Part shown: piece by piece, positions 30,091-41,457 of the stretch
Numbering within the stretch: the stretch's first letter is position 1
Layout of the letters: each line of letters begins with the position of its first letter
Source of the DNA: a virus
Reading direction: 5' to 3' (one strand)
IMG/VR virus record: IMGVR_UViG_3300047547_000041
Location: 1-64,000 of that record
DNA length: 64,000 nucleotides
Made by a program: the position numbers and the translations under genes
The notes under the pieces: generated by a model
What the model saw: only the letters and a program-made list of their open reading frames with translations
Databases searched by the model: none
What the model was told of the DNA's origin: nothing

Positions 30091-30549
30091 TCAAAATTTG
30101 AAAATTGCGGTAACCCGCTGATTCTTACTCATGTAGCCAGTGTCAATGATGTTTCCATCAATCACAGCGAAGATGTGAACACGAATGTGAACAGCGTAAC
30201 GTCCATTCTTCAACATCGGCAAAACATTTTCAATCGTTCGCCCGGCGATGTACTCGATTTCGTCACGCTTGTACATTGTCAGATGCTTGAAACTGTTTGC
30301 GGCATTGGTTGTACCAACAATGTGTGTCAGTTTCATACCACACCATTCGGAAATTCTCACGATGCCGGGCAAATGCATACCGGTACCGTTTCTTTTGTAA
30401 TCACATTTTTCAATCGCAAAACGTTCGATTGCCATATAGTCAATACCCGTGGCGTTTGCCATGGCACGGATGACACAATCGTTACGAATCGTTTCGAAAC
30501 GAACACCACCACGGGTGGGTTGAATGTACTTTTTGGCGATGTAGTTCAT
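30091..30549 (-). CDS. Cys/His protease-like conserved phage protein, 152 aa
   Basis: Contains ETIRNDCVIRAMANATGIDY near the N terminus and AVHIRVHIFAVIDGNIIDTG near the C terminus. An early Cys in 'NDCVxRAxA' and a late His before 'AVxDGxIxDT' suggest a papain-like C39-type fold, as in other small phage proteins of this pattern. Activity is unproven. ATG 30549 is chosen over an ATG 6 bases earlier (MIMNY). Confidence 0.5.
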   Translation of the reverse strand: MNYIAKKYIQPTRGGVRFETIRNDCVIRAMANATGIDYMAIERFAIEKCDYKRNGTGMHLPGIVRISEWCGMKLTHIVGTTNAANSFKHLTMYKRDEIEYIAGRTIENVLPMLKNGRYAVHIRVHIFAVIDGNIIDTGYMSKNQRVTAIFKF

Positions 30550-30551
30550 GA

Positions 30552-30776
30552 TCACAGACCCTTACTTGCTGCACGAACACATTGTTCATGGTAAGCAGAA
30601 AACGACCAATCAAACATTTCCTTGGTCTTGGAGTCAAACACAATGGCCCAAACATCACAGAGTGCCGTGTAACAGGTGTTGCGAATGATTTGAGAACGGT
30701 AGTCTGGTGAACCCATGGTTCGAACCGAAGCATTCATGATAGTTGCGCCAAGTTTGATGGCGTTGTTCTTTGTCAT
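30552..30776 (-). CDS. Small hypothetical protein, 74 aa
   Basis: Not recognised. It starts MTKNNAIKLGATIMNASVRT and contains TALCDVWAIVFDSKTKEMFD. It follows the spacer-hairpin promoter at 30812-30840 and is co-transcribed with the protease-like gene. Confidence 0.5.
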   Translation of the reverse strand: MTKNNAIKLGATIMNASVRTMGSPDYRSQIIRNTCYTALCDVWAIVFDSKTKEMFDWSFSAYHEQCVRAASKGL

Positions 30777-30811
30777 GATTTGTCTCGATGTGAAGTGTTG
30801 CGATGGAATGA

Positions 30812-30840
30812 ATTATGGCCCCGAAGGGCCATCTTGTCAA
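30812..30840 (-). promoter_or_regulatory. Spacer-hairpin promoter TTGACA-N17-CATAAT
   Basis: TTGACA (30840-30835), CATAAT (30817-30812) and the spacer hairpin ATGGCCC-TTCG-GGGCCAT. The leader begins TTCATTCCATCGCAACAC as at the sister sites. Confidence 0.8.
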
Positions 30841-30881
30841 CACCATTTTAGTGGTGTGGTCATTGTTGTCTTTTTACAACA

Positions 30882-33800
30882 TCAATTGTTTTTCTTGTAC
30901 TGCCTACCGAAGACGTAGTTCGCGTATTCCTTGTAGCCTTGACCCTTCTTGATCATCAAATCTTCGCCATGAGTCATGATGTTGAACGATGTTGAGTCAT
31001 TCTCAATTCTGACAACAGGGCCGCGACTCGTTCTATACACTTCAACATCAGGGTTCTTAAACATGCCGTCTTCATATTCACGATAGTCAATAACACCATC
31101 ATTTGTTGGAATCATACCATCAGTGAAAATGAATTCGATCACATGTTTAGGAGTTTGATACTTCATGGTGGACTCGTCAATTTGAACCGATTCGGTAAGC
31201 GAGTCGATGCTTGTTTGCAACCATTCACGCAGTTTCTTAGTTGACGTTGTACGAACCTTGAAAACCTTCACAATCCGAATCATCATCTGTGGCGCGTTCA
31301 CCGCGTATTCGGGCGAAACCAAACGACTCGGATAACCATTTGGCAAACCAGTGTTACCACCATACCACCAAGTCTTACCAATTTCACTATTGGAAGTTGG
31401 CTCATAAACTTCAAGTTGGAACAAATAACCAATTTCGTCATATGTTCGCGCGTAACCATGATCCGAAATGTACTGTTGTGACTTGTCGGCAGTTTGGGTG
31501 TAGTAAATGCCGTTGACTTTCGCTGTACCTTCCTGTGCCTTAACTTTTACATCATTGACCTTATAGTTAGCAAGATAATAACCCTTTTTGTAGGCGTCAT
31601 CAAGGCTTGGGAAAGGATCATTTATAGCACTGATTTCAACCGCTGGCTTAGTGTCATCAAATCGTCCGAATCTGAGATTCTTACATTCCAACATTTTACC
31701 AGCAACCTTAATCGGCCCGCCACTCTTCAAAAGTTTGAAACCGTATCGAGTGATGAAAGTTGCAGCGCGAGAACCGCAACCATGGAAAACATCAGTTCGC
31801 AATTTGTACTGAACATTGTTGTCGGCCCAAATTTTCAACATTGCGGCAATCATCTTTTCATCACTGATTTTCGATTCAAAAATGTCTTCAACAATCATCG
31901 CAAAGTCACCATGCTTACCATTTGAACGATCAGCAAGATATTTTGTGGCTTCGATCCTATCCTTCAGCGATGGGTTTGCTGGAGTAATCATCTGAGGTTT
32001 AACGTAAGGCGTGAAATTATCAAAATCGATGGTATCGGGATCAACACCTTCCATGATCGAATCTGTGTCAACTTCATTAACCCACATCAACTTATGAATA
32101 AGACCGGCTTCCAGTGGTTCATTAGGAACAATCGGGCTACCTTCATTGTAAGACTTTGCAACACGTTCACCAGCGGCAAAGTAAATGACCTTCTTCTTAG
32201 CTTCTGGTGGAAGCGACTTCATCGCTTCAGTAAACCCAGGTTCATCATTTCGCGCAGCAAAGAATCTGTAAGCACTTTCGATAACTTTCTCTTTCTTCAG
32301 GTTTCGAGACTTGTCATATTGACGGAACGCCAATTCGATAGTTTTTTGATCACTGATAAGACTTGCAAATTCCGTGATATCAACAGCTTGTGAACCAGTC
32401 GGGGAGAAAATCTTTTGACCGACCGACAATGAGTTCATCGCGATATTGTAGAGTTCGGGGAAAAGTTGAGCCAACTTTGTCGCAACATCAGAGTCCATGA
32501 TAGACAGTGATGGAACGTTTTTGATGTTTGGTTCGGTACCGTAATTCAATTGGGCATCTTTCCAAAGATTCACAATTCGTTCGGCATCGGCCATACTACC
32601 GGCACTATTGAGCAAAATACCTGAGAATGACTGATTGATTTGATCAGCGTAGTTTTCAAGAATGAATTCTCTAAACTTCTTTGAAATTTTGCTGGCGACA
32701 CGGAACAAAGAACCGATGAAAATTTCATGAACGTTCGTTCTATAACCATCGAGAAGTTTGTCAAACAGTGCAGGATGAACATCAACGTAATGATCCAATG
32801 AGGCGTTCAACAAATCGAACGAATCGTGCACTTCGGCATGGCGAATCATGGAAGTACAGGTTTCAGTTTCCAAGATTTTATGCGCAACGTTTGTGTGAAT
32901 GTTGACAACCGAATCATGGAAGTACAGCGCGAAGTTGCCATAGTTTTTGTTGTAGAACGCCGAAATACACCAGTCAACGAATTTTTCGTTAGTTTTACGG
33001 TATTCAATGATTTGAGCGATTGCTTGGAAATGAGTATCAGAAAATTTGTCGGCAGGGTGAATATCAGCAATCAGTCTAACAAGATTGGCAAGGTTTGGCG
33101 GAATGCATGAGGTGTCATAGTACCTCGAATAACTATCAAACTGTTGCAAAAATGTTTTATACTTTGATGCGTCATCAAGATTGAACGAATTTGCATCCTT
33201 TTCATATTTTGCAAAAATCTCGTTCAGTGAACCACTTTTGTATTTTTCCAGTTTGAAAGAAATTGGAACAAGTTTGTAGTGACCCAAGTATTCCGTGCTA
33301 TCAAAATTCTTCAGTGCTTCCATGAGTGCATCATATTCAGCATCATCAGAAACCACATACTGATCATATGTGTCCATGGCAAGTGCCAAAATAACATCGG
33401 GGGTTTTCTCGAATGTAAATTTGTCATCGCCTATCACACCAACGGGGAAGAACTGCTTACAAGCTCTGAACGCGCACACGCTACCACCACTAAGATGGGG
33501 TTTGAATTCCAACTCGCCGCTGCGCATAGAATAGTAGCTGTAATTCGAAAAATCGTCCTTACCCGTGTTCGTCAGCGTAGAACCCGGGAAAATCTCAGAG
33601 AAGTTGACCAACATCCAACGTTGGGCGGAATTGATTGTACCAAAGTCAACACTTGATGGAGCGTTGAAAATATACTGAGCCAGCATCAACCAAAAGAATT
33701 CATTACCGGTTGCCTTTTTGTAGAAACCAGAATTCACCAAACCCTTCATGAAAGAATCAAACCGTGCGCCGGAATCGGATTCATCCACAACAAATCTGAC

Positions 33801-35219
33801 GGTGTTTTTCGGATATTGTTCAAAAGCATGGAATGCATAATCATATGCACTCTTCGAACTGTAATAGTATGACGAACGATAGAAATACTTGTTGACCCCC
33901 TTTGAGTTTCGTTCTGTTGAAATGTTGTACTCATATTTTGTTGCCTTGAAATATGCATCAAAAAACTTCTTGGCATTATCCTTATCGGCGTTTGCGATGG
34001 CATCATTGATTTTGTAAGAGTATTTGTACATGTCATCATTAGCGTTGATGTATTCCAAAAACTCTGTAACATCAACACGCTTGGCAACCTTATCAAATTC
34101 ACCATTGATCAAGTTGACAAACATGTTCTTCATTTGCAATGGCGTAAACGATGATGGCGCGGCCAAAGTCTTACTACCCTTTGGTGCACGACCGCGTTTT
34201 GCCGGTGCTGTAGCAACCGGTGCCGGTGAGGGAGTTGCAACCGGTGCCACAACCGGTGCCACAACAGGTGCAACAGGTGCCACAACCGGTGCAGCAACAG
34301 GCGCGGGAGTAGGTGCAGGCGTTGCAACGCGAGACACAAACGGTTGCGAGAATTGCGAAACGGGCGTAACCAATGGTTGAACAATTGGACGAACCACGGG
34401 CTGAACAACGGGTGCTGTAGGCACAACAGTGGCAACAGGTTGAACAATTGGACGGGGCGGGGTCACAACCGGTGCTGGAACTGGTGTGGGTGCCACAACA
34501 GGTGCCGGTGCTGGAACTGGTGTGGGTGCCACAACAGGTGCCGGTGCTGGCGTGGGCGCAGGGGTTGCAACCGGCGCAGGCGCGGGCGGAGTCACACCAG
34601 CTTTAGGTGTACCCTTGGGACCAAGTTCACCAACAATCTTAGGGTCATACGAATCGAAACCGTTTGAGCCAACATAGTGAGTTGCAAGCCGCTTAAATTC
34701 AGCAGCAACCTTTTGACGAGCCTTAGAGTAGCCTTGAATGTCTTGCCAAACAAGAACACCAACTTGTTGAATGCTGTATGTGCCGGTGCGCCACTTGGTG
34801 AACTGATTCTTCAGAATCGTCGATGGTTTGAAATCCGGATCACGCAACATTTCCTTTGCAAGACCGCGCAAAATAGTTTCATCAATTTGACTTGACGACA
34901 AGTTGCCTTGCTTGATCTTGGCGAACAGAAGCGTGAACTTGTCGGCCAGAACCCGACTCATAACACCACCTTCAACAGCCAGCTTCACCGACAGTGAAAT
35001 GTCATTGTTTGCGTCACCAATGTTGTCAAACCGAATCGACTTGTCATTGATGAAATAGTTCTTAACAGCGTGACCACCTTGAGTATCACCAATGGCATAC
35101 AGACCAAGAATGCCAAAAATGTTGATAATCAGTGCATCAGACTATTGTTGCTTGTCGGCAACCAATGCATCCTTTTCTTGGGCATTGGTGTAAAAGGTGT
35201 TTTCATACAAACGTTTCAT
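30882..35219 (-). CDS. Giant protein with Pro/Ala linker and ADP-ribosyltransferase-like domain, 1445 aa, one TAG
   Basis: The largest gene of the window. TAG at 35142-35144 (ADKQQ[TAG]SDALIINIF) joins the first 25 residues. Residues about 205-345 are a Pro/Ala/Val/Thr-rich linker with APAPV/TPAPTPAP repeats, ending in basic PAKRGRAPKGSK. A long alpha-helical region follows. Near residue 1145 is VFHGCGSRAATFITRYGF and near 1238 GIYYTQTADKSQQYISDHGY, the H...Y pattern of PARP-type ADP-ribosyltransferases. A virion-internal, injected host-modifying enzyme (as T4 Alt is) is an inference from size and domain. It follows an early-type region. Confidence 0.7.
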
Positions 35220-35273
35220 TATTTCTGAACCTCAATTTGTGGGTGATAAAGTATGGGTTACTTACCCAAATTA

Positions 35274-35702
35274 TTAAAAAAGCACAACGGTCAGAACACC
35301 CGAATAGTATCGCCAAAAGTTCAACCGATTGTGGTTGCCGAAAATTGGGATGCGGATAGTTTCATCAATCATTTCCCACTGACGTTGAACAGTCTTGTAA
35401 TACGACACTTCATCTTTGTCGAAGTCTGTTGACCCGGAAACCTTCACGATAATCTCAGAATCGGTCACTGTCACCGAAATATCATTGGTTTCATTATCTC
35501 GTTCATACTGATATCCGGGAATGACGATATCGTAATAAGTTTCGAGTGCAACTTCCTTACCAGCAACTTCAACACACTTTTGTGAAATGTTGATAGGTCT
35601 TGCAACCTTGTTTTGTTGAACTTCTTGTGGAATCGGGTAAGGAACCATTTCAGCACGGTCATTTAACTTGTGGGTGTAGATCGGTTGAATCGCATTAAGC
35701 AT
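35274..35702 (-). CDS. Hypothetical protein, 142 aa
   Basis: Not recognised. It starts MLNAIQPIYTHKLNDRAEMV and has a beta-rich middle (NETNDISVTVTDSEIIVKVS). A hydrophobic C-terminal end (YYSGVLTVVLF) is its only notable feature. It stands between the nrdA terminator and the giant gene, with a 54-bp gap downstream. Confidence 0.55.
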   Translation of the reverse strand: MLNAIQPIYTHKLNDRAEMVPYPIPQEVQQNKVARPINISQKCVEVAGKEVALETYYDIVIPGYQYERDNETNDISVTVTDSEIIVKVSGSTDFDKDEVSYYKTVQRQWEMIDETIRIPIFGNHNRLNFWRYYSGVLTVVLF

Positions 35703-35714
35703 GGTGTCTCCTAG

Positions 35715-35748
35715 AAAGAAAAATGGGTGCCCATTTTAGCACCCATTT
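35715..35748 (-). terminator. Intrinsic terminator after nrdA
   Basis: On the minus strand AAATGGGTGC (35748-35739) pairs perfectly with GCACCCATTT (35730-35721), loop of 8, and is followed by TTTCTTTC. It lies just past the nrdA stop at 35756. Confidence 0.8.
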
Positions 35749-35755
35749 GAACTTG

Positions 35756-37474
35756 TTACTGACAAGCCTCACAAATTTTTGGTTCGCTTGATTCTTGTGC
35801 AGCGTCACCATCTCGTGTTGAGTAGATGTAGTACAAACCCTTACAGTATGGATCGTTAATCGCTTGGCGGTGCAGCTTAACAATATCCCGTGGATTTGCA
35901 TTACTAGGGATGTACAGGTTCAAACTCTGACCCTGATCTTCATAGCGTTGACGCGCCGATGCCAACCGAAGATGTGCGCCCATATCCATCTCAAACGCAG
36001 TCTTGAAAACCTTCTTTTCATGGTCAGACAGCCAATCAACATCTTGAACCGAACCACGGTTTGCACCAATCTTCTTAAGAATCTCTGGTTTGTGCTTACC
36101 ACGTTCTTTCATGATCGCCAACAGATATGGATTAACGCGATGAACCAATCCAGCGGGAGTAGTCTTGGTGAAAACCATAGCGGTATCGGGGTTGATACCT
36201 TCAGACACACCACCCATGATTTCGGCGGTTGACTTTGTTGGCGGATTCATCAAACGTGTCGCGTTACGAATACCAAGACCCTTACAGTGCTTAGGTTCAC
36301 CCAAAATGCTTGCCAGCCACTTCGTTGCTTGCATAGATTCTTCATCAAAATGCTTTGCAATCTCAAGGTTCAGAATGTGGGCTTCAAGCGATTCAAACGG
36401 AATCATCTTACTCATGAACAGCGAATGAAGACCCATCTTGCCAAGACCCAATGCACGGAAATCTTCGGCAAACTTGACAGACTTTTCAAAACCGGGCACG
36501 CCACGGGCAAGTTCAATGAATTCTTGGTTAATGCAATCCAAGAAAACGGTCATCCAGAAAACAGCCTTGTTCGTCTTGATCTTGTCCCAATGGATCAGAT
36601 TGATAGACGACAGAACGCAAACAAAGTTGTATTCTTCGGGGTCCGATGGCAGACACACTTCGATACAGAGGTTACTTGCGCGGATTGGATAACCCGAACG
36701 CTTAATAGCTTCTGGTGCAAGTGCATTAGCCTTGTCAATAAAGAAAATGTAACCCTTACCGTAGGTCATGCGCAGTTTCATGATTTTCTTGAAACGACGA
36801 TTCGCTTCCTTGTCACGGGAATTCAGCTTGTCGATGAACGTTTGTTTGAAAATCCAGCCCATGTTGAAATCATCGGGGGTTTCGTTCAGGAATGTCCAAA
36901 CTTCATCAAAGTCGCCATGTTCAACATCAAGATAAAACGCGCATGAACCTCGACGGGCGTTACCTTGCGAAACATATGTCATGTCATGAATAATGCCAGC
37001 AATGATTGGCATCACACCTTCCGCCTTACCACCAATTGAAATGGGGGTGCCACGACAACGGATTCCACTCAGGTCAACGGAAGTGCCGAAACCCTTCTTC
37101 GTGTGCATTGCCAAAAGATGCTTGGTACTGTAGATGCCATCAATGCTATCGGGTGGCACAGCACCCATACAAGAAATCGGATACCCATTTGTTGTACCGG
37201 TATTACTCAGAACAGGGGTGGAACCACTGAAGATGCCTTCCCAAAAGAAATTGAAAAAGTTTTCGTATGCCTCTTCGCGATATTGTTCGGGGAGATGCCT
37301 TGCAGCAGTCTTTGAAATTCGCTTGTACTGATCCTTAACGTTTGTAACGCCATTCAGATACTTCTTTTTGAACTATTGCCAACCGGCAGTGTTCCACCAT
37401 TCTGGCATTGTTGCATCAGCTTGCATCTGCTTTCGTTCTTCTGAAAGCAGTTCATATTCAGTTTTGTCACTCAT
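35756..37474 (-). CDS. nrdA: Ribonucleotide reductase large subunit NrdA-like, 572 aa, one TAG
   Basis: Reduces ribonucleotides to deoxyribonucleotides with NrdB. Visible are TPVLSNTGTTNGYPISCMGA (first active-site Cys), NLCIEVCLPSDPEEYNFVCV (NLC with Glu, second Cys), and the C-terminal redox pair EPKICEACQ. TAG at 37373-37375 is in AGWQ[TAG]FKKKYL, where homologues read '(Y/W)QLFKxKY'. The protein is shorter than E. coli NrdA (about 760) and lacks an N-terminal ATP cone. It lies 6 bp after nrdB. Confidence 0.88.
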
Positions 37475-37480
37475 TATTCA

Positions 37481-38497
37481 TTACTCCAATTCTTCATCGG
37501 CTTCAAGATAATCAAAATCGTCTTCAATCCACTTACGGGTATATTGCGAACCGGTAGCGTTGAAAAAGTCAATCACGTTGTAAGAGTTAATGTCATCATA
37601 GAACCATTCCCGGATAGGGTTGTAGGTAACGACAAACAAACTCTTCAGACCCAAATTGTGCAGACACTCATTCAAGCGAGACTTAACAAAGTTCTTCAGT
37701 TGAGTTGCGGTGATGCCCTTGATCGGACCCTTATCGAAGATTCTATCAGCAATGTAGGCTTCGTGTTCATAGATCGTTTCGGCAACAGCGTACAACGCCC
37801 GTTCGATATCTTCGCGCTTACCGTAACGTTGCTCAAGAATGCCATCTTCGATACAATCATTCATCAAATGACGGTAGCCGGTTGCACCAGCCAAACTATG
37901 AATGTTTTCGTCAACCAAACTGAAGTTCACGCCCGCAACAACGTTCTTCGCATCCGACTTACCGTTAGCTTGAAAGTGCTTGAGATAAGCAAAACTCGAA
38001 TAGAGAATGGCACCCTCAACCATCGAGAACGCGCCAAGCGAAACCTAATCATTTTCGTGGTTGACAATCGAATCAATGAAATCCATTCTGGCCTTGAGAA
38101 CAGGATCATTTGCATATTCCTCATAAAATTCATCAGTATCAAGACCGAAAATCTCATTGATCTTCTGATAGAAAGGCTTATGAATCGCCAACTCGAACGC
38201 TGCAAAGGTTGTACCCATGCGGGTAAACTCTGGACCCTTCATGATCTTGATGAAACGATTTGACCAATACTCTTCACCGGCAAACATTTCGTACTTGGTG
38301 AACAGCTTCAGGGTGTACAAAATGCCATGACGGGAAGATTCCGGCATTTCCACCATGATGTTTTGCTTATCCTTGTGCAACTTCACTTCTTCGGGCTACC
38401 AAGTGCCCGCAAGTTGCTTGTTTGTAAAATGTTGACTGTACTGAGGAAACGCCTCAACAATTTTACCTCTTCGATCTTCGTATGCCCGTACTTTCAT
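37481..38497 (-). CDS. nrdB: Ribonucleotide reductase small subunit NrdB-like, 338 aa, two TAG
   Basis: The radical-generating subunit. Metal ligands are seen in FAAFELAIHKPF (ExxH), FSMVEGAILYSSFA (Glu) and DENIHSLAG (ExxH). TAGs at 38396-38398 (GTW[TAG]PEEVKL) and 38045-38047 (HEND[TAG]VSLGAFSMVEG) occupy hydrophobic positions in the family. ATG 38497 overlaps the stop of the primase gene by 4 bp. Read as stops, they would leave three useless fragments. Confidence 0.88.
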
Positions 38498-39519
38498 TTC
38501 AATCCTTTACGCCATTTTCCATATTGAACCATAGCCTCCAAACCACTCACTTTATTTTCAAGAATATACTTTCTGAGGCGGGTTTTACTTACTCCCAACT
38601 CAACCATTTTAGCAATATCTTTCGACACTTTGCTTGGAAATAAACAGATACTCCAACCTTGTCTAATACCTGTCTCGATATTCTTACAAACCTCATGATT
38701 GTATGGTTCGTTATCGTAAACCAAAATGGTTTTCGACTTGTCCAAATTCATCTGAGTTGCGATTGAGTGCAGTGCAGCATTCCCAGCGGCAAACGTGTTG
38801 TCAAGGCACAACGCATCCAACTGACCCTCAACCACAATTGTAACATCCGAGGTGTCAACCGTGTTGAACTTGAACGGAAAGTTTTTGACTCTATCAGCAT
38901 CCAAAATCTTGATGTACTTTGGATCAACACCAGTCAGTGTTCGAGCGATGATGCCAATAGGGGTATTCTTGTCATCAAAGTATGGAATGACAAGTCTCGG
39001 ATGGTCAGGAAGATCACTATCAAGATTCCACTTAACAGGGTCAACCTTAGAAGCATACTCAACAAAATTTTCCGCATAGTAGAACGGCCAGCCAGTCAAC
39101 TTTCTCTCTTTGATGTACTGGTTTACCATGTGGTCTTTGGGAAGTGTTTCAACTTTGACCAATCCAACAAGGTAGTCAACCTCTTTGGGTTTAGGTGCGG
39201 CAAAGTCCGTAACAATGGTAGTCTTCTTTTTGAACGCGCCATTGTTTTGGGCAAAATTGTCCATGTTGTATTCACGGAACATGGTTTGATCATATTCGCG
39301 CAAAAACATCTTGAACGGTTGACAATAATTGCAGTTGAAGCAACCCGCAAAAACAGTATCCCCGCGCTCGAAGAACCCAAAACGTTTCTTGTACTTGTTC
39401 TTCTTCGAGTCGCCGCAAAAGGGGCATCTAGCAACAGCCTTTATCGGCTTCCTGCTTAGATATTTGAACTGCTCAAGGGTCTGACCAACCCTTTCAACAT
39501 ATTCGTGTTCACGGGCCAT
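38494..39519 (-). CDS. 61: DNA primase gp61-like, 341 aa
   Basis: Synthesises RNA primers for lagging-strand replication, with the gp41 helicase. The N-terminal zinc finger is RCPFCGDSKKNKYKKRFGFF ... CFNCNYC. The central LVIPYFDDKNTPIGIIARTL is followed by the TOPRIM signature TIVVEGQLDALCLDN and ILVYDNEPYN. Length matches T4 gp61. No TAG. It is overlapped at both ends by nrdB and the LSm-like gene, indicating one operon. Confidence 0.88.
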   Translation of the reverse strand: MAREHEYVERVGQTLEQFKYLSRKPIKAVARCPFCGDSKKNKYKKRFGFFERGDTVFAGCFNCNYCQPFKMFLREYDQTMFREYNMDNFAQNNGAFKKKTTIVTDFAAPKPKEVDYLVGLVKVETLPKDHMVNQYIKERKLTGWPFYYAENFVEYASKVDPVKWNLDSDLPDHPRLVIPYFDDKNTPIGIIARTLTGVDPKYIKILDADRVKNFPFKFNTVDTSDVTIVVEGQLDALCLDNTFAAGNAALHSIATQMNLDKSKTILVYDNEPYNHEVCKNIETGIRQGWSICLFPSKVSKDIAKMVELGVSKTRLRKYILENKVSGLEAMVQYGKWRKGLK

Positions 39520-39914
39520 TATTGAAGACCCGAAATGTCAACCTTTGGTGGCGTTGGTTCATCATCGTCTTCGGTAATCATCATTTCTTGAAGACTATCC
39601 TCGACGGAGGAATCATGAATTTTCTTGAGTCCACTGTAAATGTTTTTGTAGAACTGTGTGTAATACAAACTCGCAACTTCCTGCATCGTCACATCAAACA
39701 GTGGAATTCGAAGGGTAGGGGTTTCGCTTGCGGCGGCAAACCCAAACGGAACAGGCGTAATCGTCACCATAGGCACACCATTTTCACCAACAACAATCTT
39801 TTGATTGAGAACGCAAGGTTTCAAAAGAGTTACAACACTGTCATCAGTTTCATCAAACTCACCGATGTAAGTTTGACCTTGTGTTGTGTGAACGATCATG
39901 ATAACATTTTCCAT
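39519..39914 (-). CDS. LSm/Hfq-like phage protein, 131 aa
   Basis: The N-terminal 60 residues show TTQGQTYIGEFDETDDSVVT and LLKPCVLNQKIVV, the strand-turn pattern of LSm-type barrels in T4-like phages. The C-terminal tail is acidic (VEDSLQEMMITEDDDEPTPP). RNA binding is plausible by fold only. Its stop overlaps the primase start. Confidence 0.6.
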   Translation of the reverse strand: MENVIMIVHTTQGQTYIGEFDETDDSVVTLLKPCVLNQKIVVGENGVPMVTITPVPFGFAAASETPTLRIPLFDVTMQEVASLYYTQFYKNIYSGLKKIHDSSVEDSLQEMMITEDDDEPTPPKVDISGLQ

Positions 39915-39939
39915 ATTGGCCTTTACAAGTTGTTTGAAC

Positions 39940-41457
39940 TCATTGTAGCACAGGAAGGTTGATCAGTTTCGTGGTGAAATCATGTTGTTCTTCGGCGTAT
40001 AACGTGACACGTTTACCAAAGTGATCCATACCAAAATTGACGACAACGGATTTCCCAATTTTCACTGACATATCATCAGCAATGTCATACAGGTTTGTCA
40101 TGTTCTTACCGACCTTGAGTCTCAAAAGACGACCAATCGATTGAATGATGGTGTTACCAGACTTCATCGGATGGGCAAAGATCAAATTCTGCAAATTGGG
40201 GATGGACAAACCGGTTGAAAGGGTTTGGTAGTTGCTCACAATGATGCAGTCTTCGTTGTTGGCAATCTTGCGAATACTTTCCTTTTCTTCACTTGTGTTA
40301 TCGCCAGTGACAAGGTAAACAGGCTTCTTAGAAATTTTACACAGTCGCTCATAAATGTAATCAGACTGCTTTTCTTTGAATCGAGTTAAAATCAAAGTGC
40401 AACCACTCAGCGCATTTGCCATACCACAAATCATGTTATTGCGGTTTCGGTTTGTAACAATGTAGTCAATCTCGGTTTCGTACTCGAACTTTTTCTTCTT
40501 ACCACTGACATTGACCAAACCCTTAACAATTTCAGGGTCATGCTTGACAACAATGCATTTGATAGTGATGGCGGTTGCCTTACCACTGTCAATCAGTTCT
40601 CGCGTTGTGGTTGTCTTGTGGATGTAACCTGTGATTGCCCGAATCACCATTTCGTTACACTTGGTTTCCTTGAGTGAACCGGTGAAACCAAGACGCCATG
40701 CAGCATTGTGACAATTGTTAGCGATTGATTGAATAGACTTGCTGGACGCTTTGTGTGCTTCATCCAACATCTATGCACCATATTGCGAAAAATAGTCACT
40801 GTCTTCTTTACTGATCGATTGATAGGTAGAAACAATGATTCGCTTGGTGGTGTTCTTGTCTTGACCGGCAGTAATCTTGTGAAGGTTTGCAGAAACATCA
40901 AACCCATTGTTTCGGCTGTATTCAATGAAGTCAGTTTCCATCTGTGTCACAAGCGCAACAGTTGGCACGACCAAAAGAATTTTTGCATCAGTGACATTAA
41001 GTAGATGCCGAATGATGGTATAGATGATCAGTGACTTGCCCGATGATGTTGGAGAATGGAACAAGACTTTCTGACTGTTGATACCGTCAACAATCGCGTC
41101 AATCTGGTAGTCATAAACCTCGATGGGAACACCCTCACGCATGATTTTGAAGTCTTTACACAACTGCACAACTTCTTTTCGTGTGGTGACTGCAAGGTTT
41201 TCACCAAAACCATCGAATGTGTATTGAACACCAAGTTGTTGCAAGGCTTCTTCGATGTTGGTCAACAGACCAGAACCAAAGTTTCCGTATGCATCAACAC
41301 ATGAGATGGTACCATCCCAAACCTTAGCCTTGAATCGTGGATGATATTTGTAACCATCAGCGAAGAAACAAAACTTTTCCTTCAACTTTGAAATGACCAA
41401 AGAATCTGCGCCCTTGACTCGGTAAACAGCCTCTGAGCGTTTTTGAATAACTGCCAT
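39940..41457 (-). CDS. uvsW: UvsW-type DNA/RNA helicase, 505 aa, one TAG
   Basis: A superfamily 2 helicase that remodels replication forks and R-loops in T4. Walker A is HSPTSSGKSLII (near residue 139). Motif II is YGA[TAG]MLDEAHKAS, TAG at 40771-40773. Motif III is RLGFTGS and motif VI QSIGRLLRLK. The residue before the Walker B aspartate run is always hydrophobic, so Leu fits and Gln would be unusual. Total length equals T4 UvsW. The gene overlaps uvsY. Confidence 0.9.
39942..39952 (-). promoter_or_regulatory. Extended -10 TGTGCTACAAT
   Basis: Minus-strand TGTGCTACAAT lies 28 bases before the LSm-like gene and overlaps the end of uvsW. It fits GTGnTAnAAT of T4 early promoters. The -35 falls in coding sequence and is weak. 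Confidence 0.45.

Noticed and set aside
34190-34600. Pro/Ala repeat region of the giant gene as a mobile or assembly-derived repeat
   Set aside because: The frame is maintained throughout, and the composition is that of a flexible protein linker.
37481-38497. NrdB, UvsW, ThyX and TerL fragments as pseudogenes broken by nonsense mutations
   Set aside because: Every break is TAG, frames continue without shift, motifs match on both sides, and a matching tRNA is present. Only the endonuclease at 57.6 kb has a true frame change.
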